Shown: positions 47,066-56,306, counted from the first letter of the stretch. The stretch is 64,000 bases of DNA from Romboutsia lituseburensis DSM 797 (GCF_900103615.1 NZ_FNGW01000005.1:186001-250000), one strand, 5' to 3'. Notes: generated by a model not told the origin, from the sequence alone. Numbers and translations are program-made.

Positions 47066-48167
47066 TATGACACTCCCTTATTACGTTTAGTATTTTACAT
47101 TCTTCTATATCATTAACTACTTCCACTTTACCTAAATCTGTAGGAAGTATTAAATTAATTTTTCCAAAACTATTTTTTTTGTCACTCTTCATTAGTTCTA
47201 GTATATCTTTTGCTAAAAAGCTTTCATCTTCAGGGATTATAAACCCTAGTGGAAGGTTATAGACATTTGATACTTCTATGAATTTTTTGTAATAGTTTTC
47301 ATCTATTAATCCATCATTAATAGATAATTTAAATGCCATATTCATTCCAATATTAACTGCTTCTCCATGACTTATTTTACAAAGCTTTTCTACTCCATGA
47401 CCAAAAGTGTGACCGAAGTTTAGTATTCTTCTAAGCCCACATTCTTTTTCATCTTTTTCTACTACTTCAGCTTTTATACTTGCACATTTTTTTACTATAT
47501 TGTATAAATATTTTTCATCTCTACTTATTATAAATTTATGATTATCAATTAAATAATCTAAAAAATCATAATCATAAATTAAAGCGTACTTTATTACTTC
47601 AGCCATTCCACTTATAAATTCCTGCTGTGGTAAAGTTTTTAGTGAAGATATATTTATATATGTAAACTTAGGTTGATAAAATGATCCTATTATATTTTTT
47701 GCATTTCCTAAATTGATTCCTGTTTTACCACCTATAGATGAATCAACTTGCGCTAATAAACTTGTAGGAGCCTGTACAACATCTATACCTCTCATGTAAG
47801 TTGATGCGATAAATCCAGCTAAATCTCCCACAACTCCACCACCAAGAGCTATAATTAATGATTTTCTAGTTAATCCTATTTTTAAGCAATGATTCATTAT
47901 ATCTTCATATACTTTTAAGGATTTAGATTCTTCACCTGGTTTTACAACATATTCATGAATGTATTTTGTATTTATAGATTTAACAAGTTTATCAGCTTGC
48001 TTAATATATAAATTTGAATCAGTTATTATTAAAACTTTATCATATACTTTACATATATCTAAGTCATTTAATTTTACATCTTTATTGAAATAACAAACTG
48101 CGTCTTTAAAAGATGTAAAGTCATTATCTATTACGATATTACAAACTGAATTTATTATTTTTTCCAT
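47058..48167 (-). CDS. aroB: 3-dehydroquinate synthase
   Basis: AroB cyclises DAHP to 3-dehydroquinate with NAD+ and a divalent metal. The 369-residue protein shows GGGVVGDLAGFIASTYMRGI (NAD and substrate), AQVDSSIGGKTGIN, the metal ligands in GMAEVIKY and FGHTFGHGVE. It overlaps aroC by 13 bases and aroA by eight, so the three genes are translated as a coupled set. Confidence 0.96.
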   Translation of the reverse strand: MEKIINSVCNIVIDNDFTSFKDAVCYFNKDVKLNDLDICKVYDKVLIITDSNLYIKQADKLVKSINTKYIHEYVVKPGEESKSLKVYEDIMNHCLKIGLTRKSLIIALGGGVVGDLAGFIASTYMRGIDVVQAPTSLLAQVDSSIGGKTGINLGNAKNIIGSFYQPKFTYINISSLKTLPQQEFISGMAEVIKYALIYDYDFLDYLIDNHKFIISRDEKYLYNIVKKCASIKAEVVEKDEKECGLRRILNFGHTFGHGVEKLCKISHGEAVNIGMNMAFKLSINDGLIDENYYKKFIEVSNVYNLPLGFIIPEDESFLAKDILELMKSDKKNSFGKINLILPTDLGKVEVVNDIEECKILNVIRECHNA

Positions 48168-49324
48168 CCTCTTTCACCTAGCCTTTTTATATATGAGTTA
48201 TAATTAGAATTTATATCTCGTAAATTATCGCCCCCAACTTTATCTAAAAAGTACTTACAAATAACAAATGCGACTACATTTTCACAAACAATACTACATG
48301 CTGGAACTGCACAATTATCAGATCTTTCTATACTTGCAGTATAGCTTTTTAATGTATTTACATCTATTGAATTTAATGGTTTATATAGTGTAGGTATTGG
48401 TTTCATAGCACATCTAATTATTATTTCATCCCCAGTTGTCATTCCACCTTCTATTCCACCAAGTCTGTTTGTAGCTCTTTTTATACCCGTATTTTCATTG
48501 TAATAAATTTCATCCATAACTTTTGATCCTACACTTTTAGATACATCAAATCCAATACCTATTTCTACACCCTTAATAGCCTGAGTACCCATAAGATGCA
48601 TCGCTAGCTCTCCATCAATTTTCTTATCAAACTGGGTATATGAGCCTAAACCTGGAATAACATTTTTTACCCTTATTTCTATAATTCCACCTAAAGTATC
48701 TCCATCTTTTTTTACATTATCAATTTCTTTTATAATTTTTTCTTCTAAACTTTTATTTACGCATCTAACTTCACTATTGTCTACATGTTTTTTTATATAC
48801 TCAAAATCATATATATTGTCATCACTTATACTTCCTATTTGTACAACATGAGATATAAATTCTATACCAAAGTTTTTAAGAATTTGTTTACAAATAGCCC
48901 CAACTGCTACTCTACTTGCTGTTTCTCTTGCACTAGATCTCTCTAAAACATTTCTAGCATCTTCGAAATCGTACTTCAAGCAACCAACTAAGTCTGCATG
49001 ACCTGGTCTTACATTACTTACTTTTTTACTTTCTAAATCTATATCTTCCATTGGATTCATATATTTAGACCAATTTTCATAATCTTTATTTTTTACTTCT
49101 ATAGATATTGGTCCACCTAGTGTTTTCTTCCCTCTTACGCCTCCTAATATATTTATTTTATCTTGTTCTATTTTCATCCTAGCCCCTCGGCCATATCCAC
49201 CTTGTCTTTTTTTAAGTTCATTGTTTATTTCATCTATATCAAGTTCAATATTAGCTGGAACTCCGTCTAATATTGATATTAAACTTTGTCCATGTGATTC
49301 TCCACTAGTCAGATATCTTAACAT
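48155..49324 (-). CDS. aroC: Chorismate synthase
   Basis: AroC makes chorismate from EPSP, needing reduced FMN. The 389-residue protein has GESHGQSL near the start, RQGGYGRGARMKIEQD, RPGHADLVG with RNVLERSSARETASR, and the C-terminal GIEGGMTTGDEI. I set the start at the ATG at 49324, five bases after GGGAGG. The gene order aroC-aroB-aroA gives three steps of the pathway; aroD, aroE and aroK are not in the window. Confidence 0.96.
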   Translation of the reverse strand: MLRYLTSGESHGQSLISILDGVPANIELDIDEINNELKKRQGGYGRGARMKIEQDKINILGGVRGKKTLGGPISIEVKNKDYENWSKYMNPMEDIDLESKKVSNVRPGHADLVGCLKYDFEDARNVLERSSARETASRVAVGAICKQILKNFGIEFISHVVQIGSISDDNIYDFEYIKKHVDNSEVRCVNKSLEEKIIKEIDNVKKDGDTLGGIIEIRVKNVIPGLGSYTQFDKKIDGELAMHLMGTQAIKGVEIGIGFDVSKSVGSKVMDEIYYNENTGIKRATNRLGGIEGGMTTGDEIIIRCAMKPIPTLYKPLNSIDVNTLKSYTASIERSDNCAVPACSIVCENVVAFVICKYFLDKVGGDNLRDINSNYNSYIKRLGERGWKK

Positions 49325-49354
49325 ATTACCTCCCATTTTTTTGTTTTATTATGT

Positions 49355-49415
49355 AAAAAGTCGCTTAGATCACGTCTTCAACGACTTTGTCCGTTAATTA
49401 AAAATATATTTTTTA
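49355..49415. repeat. Repeat copy B and hairpin in the aroC leader
   Basis: Repeat copy B (49377-49415) matches copy A at 43877 in about 15 of 23 bases of the hairpin part and nearly all of the following AT-tract. On the minus strand AAAGTCG (49388-49382) pairs with CGACTTT (49363-49357), then more T, so a weak attenuator ahead of aroC is possible. Confidence 0.4.
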
Positions 49416-49493
49416 TTTTTACAACGGTATTGGCATAACTATAATTCATAGATTATTAATAGTTTCTGATGTATTATAGTGTACTTAAGCTTA

Positions 49494-49603
49494 AAAAAGC
49501 TGAATTATAACTTTCCTCATACTACTAATTCTAAATTCTTAGCTATCCATAATTAAATGTATAGCAGTTTAGGATTACAATAGGAAGAAATTATATTCAG
49601 CTT
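49494..49603 (-). terminator. Large structured terminator after the flavodoxin-like gene
   Basis: On the minus strand AAGCTGAAT (49603-49595) pairs with ATTCAGCTT (49505-49497), with imperfect continuation (TTCTTCCT/AGGAAAG). Inside is a second hairpin of GCTATacAT/ATGgATAGC type around 49540-49567. T6 follows. A terminator with about 90 bases between the outer arms is unusual. Confidence 0.6.
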
Positions 49604-49627
49604 AAATAAAATTGATTAAATATAAAA

Positions 49628-50227
49628 CTATTCTGAAACAGTATCATTTATATCTTTTATATAATGTTTTAAGTTTTGTCTTAGTTTTTTTCTAAATTCT
49701 ATATTTTCTTCATATTCTACTTTGTCAGTATTATTTAAATGCAGATTATAAAGTAACTTATTATTTACACTTTTAAAAAAGAAATCCATCACTGTTTGGC
49801 CACCCATAAATTGAGTCTCATAATTTTGAGATCCTCCTACAGCTATATACATTCCTATACGCCTTTTATTTCTATCTATGGATGGTTTATTTAATACATA
49901 TTTACTTGCATATATAGCTTGTGTTCTATCAACTACTGTCTTTAACTTTGCAGAAATACAATCAAAATGTACTGGACTGACAATTATAACACCTTTTGCT
50001 TTATCAAACATTTCATACATAGGTGTCATATCATCTTTTATTCTACAGTATCCTGTTTTATCACAAAATCCACAAGCAGTACAATAATCTATGTTCATAT
50101 CATATATATTAAATATTTGACTTGTTAAATTATTTTCTATTAATACATTATTTACTTCATTAGCAATTTTAAAACAATTTTTATTTTTTCTAGGACTTCC
50201 ATTTATTATTAAAATCTCTGGATGCAT
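49628..50227 (-). CDS. Flavodoxin-like NAD(P)H-dependent reductase / iron-sulfur flavoprotein
   Basis: A 199-residue flavodoxin-fold protein: the FMN phosphate loop is NGSPRKNKNCFKIANEV (9-25) and FDKAKGVIIVSPVHFDC is the isoalloxazine strand. A cluster of cysteines, CTACGFCDKTGYC (51-63), matches iron-sulfur flavoproteins of anaerobes, which reduce oxygen, peroxide or quinones. The number and spacing of cysteines allow either an Fe-S cluster or redox disulfides. It follows the phosphatase gene by 12 bases and is probably co-transcribed with it. Confidence 0.82.
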   Translation of the reverse strand: MHPEILIINGSPRKNKNCFKIANEVNNVLIENNLTSQIFNIYDMNIDYCTACGFCDKTGYCRIKDDMTPMYEMFDKAKGVIIVSPVHFDCISAKLKTVVDRTQAIYASKYVLNKPSIDRNKRRIGMYIAVGGSQNYETQFMGGQTVMDFFFKSVNNKLLYNLHLNNTDKVEYEENIEFRKKLRQNLKHYIKDINDTVSE

Positions 50228-50239
50228 ACATTATCCCCC

Positions 50240-52012
50240 TTATTTATCTTTTAGCATAACTACTAGTATATCATCATCATAACTATCCTTACCTGCAAAT
50301 TCTTTTAACTCTACCTTTAAATTATCTATTACATGTTCTGGTTTAAGGTTAAAGTTTTCTTTTAAGAAACCTTCTAGTCTAGATGTCCCATACTCTTCTT
50401 TCGTTGTATTCTTTATTTCTAATACCCCATCTGTATACATACATATCATAGGATATTTATTTATTTCAAAAGTATTGTTGTCATACTCAGCATCATCCAT
50501 TATCCCTATTGGAATTCCTTTTTTACATTCAATATCTCTACATACCACTCCATTTTCCTCTATTATTATAGGACTGTAATGACCAGCATTAGAAACACTC
50601 ATAACATTTTTTACAGTATTAACCTTACTTATTAAACAAGTTGTAAATACACCCATTTTATCAAATTCATCATAAAGCATACTATTTAAGTTAGTCATTA
50701 TTTCTCCTGGAGTTTCGTATTGATTGCAAAGTACTTTAAAAGCCCCTTTTATCATTGCTACTACATAATTTGATACCATACCATGTCCCATAACATCTGC
50801 TACTATATAAAATATGTTTTCTTCATCAACTCTCATAGCATAGTAGAAGTCCCCACCAACTACTCTTGCAGGTCTATGATAATAAGTTAATTCTTTTTGT
50901 TCATTACAGTCTAACTGACTTTTATCCATTATAAGTTTTTGCTGTTGACTTAGTATATTAAGCTCATTAGCTAATACTCTATGCTTTACTTCTTCTGCAT
51001 TGTATTGATAAAGTTTCATTCCAACAGCAACCTGCTTAGCTAAGATACTTAATATATTTAAATCATCATTAGTATAATTTCGGCTATTAGCACATACTAT
51101 ACATCCGATTATTTCATTTTTATCTTTTAATTTGTAATAAATATAACTTTCTATTTTACTACCATCTTTACAGTTTACTCCAACATTATTACTATAAGCT
51201 CCCATTGCTTCTTGAGATAAAATACTTTCAACTATAGGGTATACATTTATTTTATTCTTATCTTCTGTGTTATAGTAATTAAATACCTTGTTTCGATATT
51301 CTTGCTCATTTATTATTATTATAGCTTCTTTACTGTTTGTTATATTACAGGCCTGTTTACTTAAATGTTCTAAGAATCCATTTATATTTTTATTTAAGTA
51401 TAGCTTTCTAGTCGCTTCATTTATAGAAGATATTGCACCTCTAAGTTTATGTACAAGCAATTGAGTATTATTGTTTTTTGTAGTTATTTCTATAGATAAA
51501 CTTATCAAAGATGCTACTGATGATATAAAGTCTATATCTTGATCTGTAATAAAATCATTAGCCGTTAAAAAGCATGTCATAAATCCTACTACTGCATCAT
51601 TTATTATAAAAGGAAATACAATACGGCCTATATATCCTTCTGCTTTAGCTAACTCTCTTTCTTCTTTTGCTCTTTCATCCTCAAATATGTTTTTTATATA
51701 AATTATCTTCTTTGTTTTAACTGCTTCATGAACATATCTTGGATATTCACTAAAGTCTATTTTAACCCCTCTTGGGCTATTCATTGGAAATACTTGTGGT
51801 ATATATTCTAAAGTTTCCGAACACACTAAATAGGCATGTTGGTAGTTATTTTTATAAAATAAGTTAACACATGCCTTGGCTGGATGTACCACTTCAAGCA
51901 TCTTCTCTACGATTCTATCTTTTATGCTAAAAAAATCTGTTGATTGAGTTACCATAGCAGATATATCTACTAAATTTTTCATCTTGCTAACATCATTATT
52001 AGAGTTACCCAT
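50240..52012 (-). CDS. RsbU-like PP2C phosphatase with GAF domains
   Basis: A 590-residue cytoplasmic protein: N-terminal GAF-like sensor (about 10-175), a second GAF-like region (about 200-345), a coiled coil (about 345-375) and a SpoIIE/RsbU-type PP2C phosphatase (about 385-590). Metal-binding aspartates are in VVGGDFYYAM, IVADVMGHGM, MYTDGVLEI and DSYDDDILVVM. Such enzymes dephosphorylate an anti-sigma factor antagonist. No rsbV, rsbW or sigma gene is nearby, so its partner is unknown. The ATG at 52012 has GGGGGTG upstream. Confidence 0.88.
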   Translation of the reverse strand: MGNSNNDVSKMKNLVDISAMVTQSTDFFSIKDRIVEKMLEVVHPAKACVNLFYKNNYQHAYLVCSETLEYIPQVFPMNSPRGVKIDFSEYPRYVHEAVKTKKIIYIKNIFEDERAKEERELAKAEGYIGRIVFPFIINDAVVGFMTCFLTANDFITDQDIDFISSVASLISLSIEITTKNNNTQLLVHKLRGAISSINEATRKLYLNKNINGFLEHLSKQACNITNSKEAIIIINEQEYRNKVFNYYNTEDKNKINVYPIVESILSQEAMGAYSNNVGVNCKDGSKIESYIYYKLKDKNEIIGCIVCANSRNYTNDDLNILSILAKQVAVGMKLYQYNAEEVKHRVLANELNILSQQQKLIMDKSQLDCNEQKELTYYHRPARVVGGDFYYAMRVDEENIFYIVADVMGHGMVSNYVVAMIKGAFKVLCNQYETPGEIMTNLNSMLYDEFDKMGVFTTCLISKVNTVKNVMSVSNAGHYSPIIIEENGVVCRDIECKKGIPIGIMDDAEYDNNTFEINKYPMICMYTDGVLEIKNTTKEEYGTSRLEGFLKENFNLKPEHVIDNLKVELKEFAGKDSYDDDILVVMLKDK

Positions 52013-52039
52013 ATCAGCACACCCCCTAGTTTTATTAGT

Positions 52040-52513
52040 CTATTTTATATTACTATATATATCTTTTATAGTAAATACAAAAACTACTATAAAACTAAGT
52101 ATTATAGCTATATTAAAACCAGTTATTAGCCCTATTAAAAGTAGTGTTATCAATACATTTATACCAGCTCTACTTTTTTGGCTGTCTATATTTATTTTAG
52201 GTAATTCAATATTATTTTTGACATTTTCTATACTTTCTTTTATCTGTTTTTCAAGTTTTATTTTATATATCAGATAAGCTATTTCTATAAAAAACATTCC
52301 TATGCCAAAGACTAAGTTAATATTAAAAGCTAAAATAAGCAATATAATTGAAAACATTAATTTTATGCATTTAAAAAATAAGCTATCTATTTTTAATGTT
52401 ATGTTTCTAATTTCCTTACATTCATCTCTTAATCTATAATCACTAGATGGCATTCCTTTCATCTTCGTTTTTACTATTTCTGAATAAAATAACTTAATTA
52501 TACCATTTATCAT
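52040..52513 (-). CDS. Hypothetical membrane protein
   Basis: A 157-residue protein I do not recognise. It has a basic N-terminal region, two hydrophobic hairpins (about 50-88 and 118-150) and a charged linker between them (KLEKQIKESIENVKNNIELP). This resembles small membrane-shaping proteins, but no motif is diagnostic. The ATG at 52513 has AAAGGAGTG upstream. It lies upstream of the RsbU-like gene, 27 bases away, so an operon is likely. Confidence 0.72.
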   Translation of the reverse strand: MINGIIKLFYSEIVKTKMKGMPSSDYRLRDECKEIRNITLKIDSLFFKCIKLMFSIILLILAFNINLVFGIGMFFIEIAYLIYKIKLEKQIKESIENVKNNIELPKINIDSQKSRAGINVLITLLLIGLITGFNIAIILSFIVVFVFTIKDIYSNIK

Positions 52514-52628
52514 TAAAAATCACTCCTTTTACATATATTTGTAATTTTTACAATTATAATATTTTTTATACTTGTCAATAATAAAAATATTAAGTATTTT
52601 AAGTTCATAAACAAAAGGAGTGTTTTAC

Positions 52629-53102
52629 ATGCAGATTGAACAACTTGATCTTGAAACACGTAGTAAAATTTATAGTTATACAAAGAAAGTTCTTAGAAAA
52701 TATCAAAAAGGAATTATAACAGGAAAACTTACAGCTGATAAATTTGCAGATAATATATTATCAAATGGATCAATAAATGATATTTTAGATGAGCAAACTT
52801 TATGTGAAGAAGATTTTAAAACATCTTACATAGACTATATACAAACCTTAATACACATACAAAACGAAAATTTATCAAACAGTAAAAAAAGAAAAAACAA
52901 AACTGTACCTGATAAGCCAACTATTACCCAAAAAATTCAACTAAAAAAACTATTAGAATCTACTGGATATTCTTTGTCAATACCATTTGAATATCTAACT
53001 GCTGATGATGTTGATAATATTATTAAATACGTAGGAACAGGCTTTATAGATTTAGGTAATGAAAGAATTTTCAATTATGTAAGTAAGTCTACGATTAGTT
53101 GA
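52629..53102 (+). CDS. Hypothetical soluble protein
   Basis: A protein of 157 residues, hydrophilic and mostly helical by composition, without signal peptide or membrane segment. I do not recognise it. Features are an N-terminal helical region (RSKIYSYTKKVLRKYQKG), a lysine-rich linker around residues 90-105 (SKKRKNKTVPDK) and a C-terminal part (TITQKIQLKKLLESTGYSL). The ATG at 52629 has AAAGGAG eight bases upstream. It is divergent from the membrane protein gene and has the same binding-site sequence. Confidence 0.7.
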   Translation: MQIEQLDLETRSKIYSYTKKVLRKYQKGIITGKLTADKFADNILSNGSINDILDEQTLCEEDFKTSYIDYIQTLIHIQNENLSNSKKRKNKTVPDKPTITQKIQLKKLLESTGYSLSIPFEYLTADDVDNIIKYVGTGFIDLGNERIFNYVSKSTIS

Positions 53103-53197
53103 TATGCAATAAGTGTTTCAAAACTATTTAAATATATTCTACTTAAGAGTTATACTTATTTAACTCTATTTTAATTAAATTAAAATTTAATAAACAT

Positions 53198-53242
53198 AAA
53201 AAAGAGTATTTCTTAAAATTATATTTAGAAATACTCTTTTTA
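53198..53242. terminator. Bidirectional terminator between converging genes
   Basis: AAAAAGAGTATTTCT (53199-53213) and its exact complement (53227-53241), with T-runs on both strands. It lies between the hypothetical gene and the small minus-strand gene. Confidence 0.88.
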
Positions 53243-53252
53243 TATATATTTA

Positions 53253-53423
53253 TTATCCTAGTGCTTTTTCTAATTTTGATAGATGTTGTATTGGATAATA
53301 TCTTAGTAGCTCTTTAAACTCGCTTACACTTAATCCTTCTGTAGTTGTATAAATGTGAATTTTTTCATCTAAATCCGCATTTATAAATTTTGTTTTTATT
53401 TCTTCAAAGTTTACAGTAGACAT
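53253..53423 (-). CDS. Small conserved-looking protein, 56 residues
   Basis: A short frame from the ATG at 53423 to TAA at 53255-53253. AAGGAG lies nine bases upstream and a strong terminator directly downstream, as for a real gene. The product begins MSTVNFEEIKTKFINADLDE and ends QHLSKLEKALG; it is acidic-to-neutral, amphipathic and helical, with no cysteine, signal or membrane segment. I do not recognise the family. It lies between a gene of unknown function and a spore protein gene. Confidence 0.72.
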   Translation of the reverse strand: MSTVNFEEIKTKFINADLDEKIHIYTTTEGLSVSEFKELLRYYPIQHLSKLEKALG

Positions 53424-53562
53424 ATGTACCACTCCTTATGTAATATATTTCTCATTTATTTTATCCATATAAACAGATTTTATCCAACGATAAATATTTT
53501 AATTCAATTAATTATATTTTAATTTTAATAATTTTAATATTTAGCATCTACTTAAACACAAT

Positions 53563-53593
53563 AAAAGGAGCTAACTATTAGTTAGCTCCTTTT
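53563..53593 (-). terminator. Terminator after the SASP gene
   Basis: AAAAGGAGCTAAC, five-base loop, exact complement and T-run on the minus strand. Confidence 0.92.
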
Positions 53594-53624
53594 GTTATGT
53601 TTAAACATATAATTAATCTATTTA

Positions 53625-53840
53625 TTATTGTTGTTTCCCAGCCATTTGTTGTTCAGCCATTTCAACTAATTTTTTAGTCATGTATCCACCAACATATCCA
53701 TTTTCTCTAGCTGTTAAGTTTCCTTTGTCCATTTGTTGGTAGTTAGACATACCTAATTCATTAGCTATTTCTAATTTCATTTGATTTAATGCTTGTTTAG
53801 CTTGTGGTACTGCTTTTTGATTATTATTGTTGTTTGACAT
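53625..53840 (-). CDS. Alpha/beta-type small acid-soluble spore protein
   Basis: A 71-residue DNA-binding spore core protein that saturates the spore chromosome and protects it from damage. It shows the family core: the germination-protease cleavage region EIANELGM, then GNLTARENGYVGGYMTKKLV and a glutamine-rich tail. The N-terminal stretch NNNNQKAVPQAKQALNQM is typical of clostridial members. The binding site AGAGGT precedes the ATG at 53840. Expression under sigma-G is expected, but I cannot define the promoter with confidence. This gene shows that the organism forms spores. Confidence 0.95.
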   Translation of the reverse strand: MSNNNNNQKAVPQAKQALNQMKLEIANELGMSNYQQMDKGNLTARENGYVGGYMTKKLVEMAEQQMAGKQQ

Positions 53841-53943
53841 TGTTGATTACCTCTTTTCTAATGTATTTTGTTTCTTGATAGTATTATATGAATTTATCAT
53901 TTTTTAATCCGAGGTAACTTTTTCCTTACTTACTAAATACCAA

Positions 53944-55170
53944 CTAACAATAATATCCTGCTAAATATCCTGTTGAAAACGCAATCTGAAGATTAAATCC
54001 GCCTGTATATGCATCCACATCTATAACTTCTCCTGCAAAAAATAAACCTTCAACTAACTTAGATTCCATTGTACTTGCATTTATTTCACTTACTTTTATC
54101 CCTCCAGAAGTTATAATAGCCTCTTCTATAGGTCTATATCTTTTTAATGTAAAAGTTAAGCTTTTAAGTAATTTAACTAGATTCTTTCTTTGCTCTCTAG
54201 ATATTTGATGTACTACGGTATCTGGATCTATATCACTTAGTTTTATTATTATAGGTATTATTTTTTTTGGTAATAAATCATCTAATGCTTTTTCAAATTT
54301 TTTATTAGTATACTTTTGGAAATCCTTTTGAATTCTTTTATCTAATTTTTCCTCATCTAATGCAGGTTTTAAATCTATAACTATTTTATAGTTTTCCTTA
54401 GTAGTATCTTTCATTCTACAACTAGCTGACTTAATAACTGGCCCATCTAATCCATACTTTGTAAATTCTAACTCACCAAAATCATCATAAACTTTTTTGT
54501 TTTTGCTATTATATACTGAAATTGATATGTTTCTAAGAGCTAATTTTTCTAAATCTGATACATAATTTTCTTGTACTTCCATTCCTATTAAAGAAGGTTT
54601 TATATCTGTAACAGTATGCCCTAAAGTTTTAGCAAACTTATATCCATCACCAGTTGAACCCGTAAGAGGATAGCTTAATCCTCCTGTAGCTACTATTACA
54701 GAATCACACTTTATTTCCTTTTTATTATTAAGTATGACTTTTTCAACCTTATTGTCCTTAGATACTATTTTATCTACTTTTGTATTTAAAAGTAATTTAA
54801 CTTTTTTATTATTAATTTGCTTTTCTAGAGCATTTGCTATGTCATGAGCTTTATCACTTTCTGGAAACACTCTTTTTCCTCTTTCTGTCTTCGTTTTAAC
54901 ACCCAAACTATTAAACATTTCTATAACATTAGTATTAGTAAAAGTGTAAAAAGCACTATATAAAAATTTACCATTTTTAGGTACATTTTCTATTAATTCT
55001 TCTATTTCACAATCATTAGTTATATTGCATCTACCTTTTCCAGTAATCAATATTTTTCGCCCTACTCTATGATTCTTTTCAACCAATACTACATCTAGTC
55101 CTCTATCTGCTGCTACAGATGCAGCCATCATGCCAGCTGCACCAGCTCCTATTATAACTACTTTTTTCAA
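53944..55170 (-). CDS. BaiN/HI0933-type FAD-dependent oxidoreductase
   Basis: A 408-residue flavoprotein with N-terminal FAD-binding GAGAAGMMAA (8-17), LVEKNHRVGRKILITGKGRCNIT at 29-51 typical of the HI0933/BaiN family, and C-terminal GEVIDVDAYTGGFNLQIAFSTG. The family includes the bile-acid 7-dehydroxylation enzyme BaiN, but most members are uncharacterised housekeeping oxidoreductases; without bai genes nearby I do not infer bile acid conversion. Confidence 0.9.
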   Translation of the reverse strand: MKKVVIIGAGAAGMMAASVAADRGLDVVLVEKNHRVGRKILITGKGRCNITNDCEIEELIENVPKNGKFLYSAFYTFTNTNVIEMFNSLGVKTKTERGKRVFPESDKAHDIANALEKQINNKKVKLLLNTKVDKIVSKDNKVEKVILNNKKEIKCDSVIVATGGLSYPLTGSTGDGYKFAKTLGHTVTDIKPSLIGMEVQENYVSDLEKLALRNISISVYNSKNKKVYDDFGELEFTKYGLDGPVIKSASCRMKDTTKENYKIVIDLKPALDEEKLDKRIQKDFQKYTNKKFEKALDDLLPKKIIPIIIKLSDIDPDTVVHQISREQRKNLVKLLKSLTFTLKRYRPIEEAIITSGGIKVSEINASTMESKLVEGLFFAGEVIDVDAYTGGFNLQIAFSTGYLAGYYC

Positions 55171-55196
55171 ACTTACACCTCTTTATTTTCTGTTTA

Positions 55197-56102
55197 TTAA
55201 TCTAAATTTAATAGCTGGAACATAAATGGAACTCCTGCCATTGCATAAAAAACTACTACCGTATATCTTATATAATTAAATATTACATCATTAGGTAAAA
55301 TGTACTTTAATCCAAAATAGACTAATCCTAATGTTATTAATCCTATTAAAAATCTTGTTATATCTCTTTTTATTTTATCTGATTTATGTGTATTTAATTT
55401 TATATTTTTACTAAACTGTATCTTTCCTTTAGGTATATAATCTGTTTTAAATTGTATAAATTTATCTTCTACTATATATCCTAAAACATATCCTGTTAAA
55501 AGCCCAAATATTTTTATGTATTCATTACTATTTACTATAAATATACTTAATATAAATACAACCAATAATATTATTAATATCCAATATTTCTTAGTGCTGT
55601 CAACATAGTCAAATATTTTACATAATAATATTGTAAATATTACCCCTAGTATCCATCCAAAAAGAACATCTATAGGCCAATGAACAGCTAGGTAAATTCT
55701 AGATATACCAACACCTAAAATAACTATTATAGATAATATAGTCAACCATGATTTTTTAAATATTATAGCCAAACTAGTCCAAAATGTTGTGGCTGTTTGA
55801 GTATGACCGCTAGGAAAGGAATACCCTGTAGCTGTAGATACTCTCATAGAATCTATACCTTTTATCCCTATTGGCCTTGGGGCTCTAAAAAATTCTTTAA
55901 CACCTGTATTTAAGGTAATATTACCTACTAATGTAAATAACATTTTTTGTCCGTATTTTTTATTTAAACACCAATACATATAAGCTGTAAAACCTATAAT
56001 CACTGGTACTTCAGTGCTTATTGTAAAAATTAAAAATATTGAATTTAGTAAAGGAGATCTTATCTCTTGAAAAAATTGTAATATACTTAATTGAATATCC
56101 AT
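55197..56102 (-). CDS. PAP2 family membrane phosphatase
   Basis: A 301-residue membrane protein with a PAP2 phosphatase core: KEFFRAPRP (motif 1), PSGHTQTATTFW (motif 2) and SRIYLAVHWPIDVLFG (motif 3) form the catalytic triad. Four more hydrophobic segments follow, with a charged loop between (KFIQFKTDYIPKGKIQF). Likely substrates are lipid phosphates such as undecaprenyl pyrophosphate or phosphatidic acid. The ATG at 56102 has CAGGAGGG upstream; the frame extends 12 codons further without similarity. Confidence 0.9.
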   Translation of the reverse strand: MDIQLSILQFFQEIRSPLLNSIFLIFTISTEVPVIIGFTAYMYWCLNKKYGQKMLFTLVGNITLNTGVKEFFRAPRPIGIKGIDSMRVSTATGYSFPSGHTQTATTFWTSLAIIFKKSWLTILSIIVILGVGISRIYLAVHWPIDVLFGWILGVIFTILLCKIFDYVDSTKKYWILIILLVVFILSIFIVNSNEYIKIFGLLTGYVLGYIVEDKFIQFKTDYIPKGKIQFSKNIKLNTHKSDKIKRDITRFLIGLITLGLVYFGLKYILPNDVIFNYIRYTVVVFYAMAGVPFMFQLLNLD

Positions 56103-56249
56103 TTTAATACCCTCCTGATTAGTTATCCCTTTAGTCATTATACATAATTATTTCATATTTATATACACTTGACTATATAATTTTCCAATCATTATTATAT
56201 TTTACTGTTTTTCTATAATTATCCTATCAATAAAATATATTACAAATAA

Positions 56250-56306
56250 GTATAAATAAAAAGTCTCTAAATCATAAATAATGAATTAGAGACTTTTTAT
56301 TTATAC
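56250..56306 (-). terminator. Terminator after hpt
   Basis: A 21-bp perfect stem (56250-56270 with 56286-56306), 15-base loop, with the hpt stop codon inside the right arm. T5 then ATT on the minus strand. Shares the outer arm GTATAAATAAAAA with the palindrome at 16441. Confidence 0.9.

Noticed and set aside
47058-48167. Frameshift at the aroC/aroB/aroA junctions
   Set aside because: The short overlaps are ordinary translational coupling: each gene has its own start, binding site and full-length product.
53944-55170. Bile-acid 7-dehydroxylation gene baiN
   Set aside because: The protein is of that family, but no other bai genes are near and most family members have general roles.
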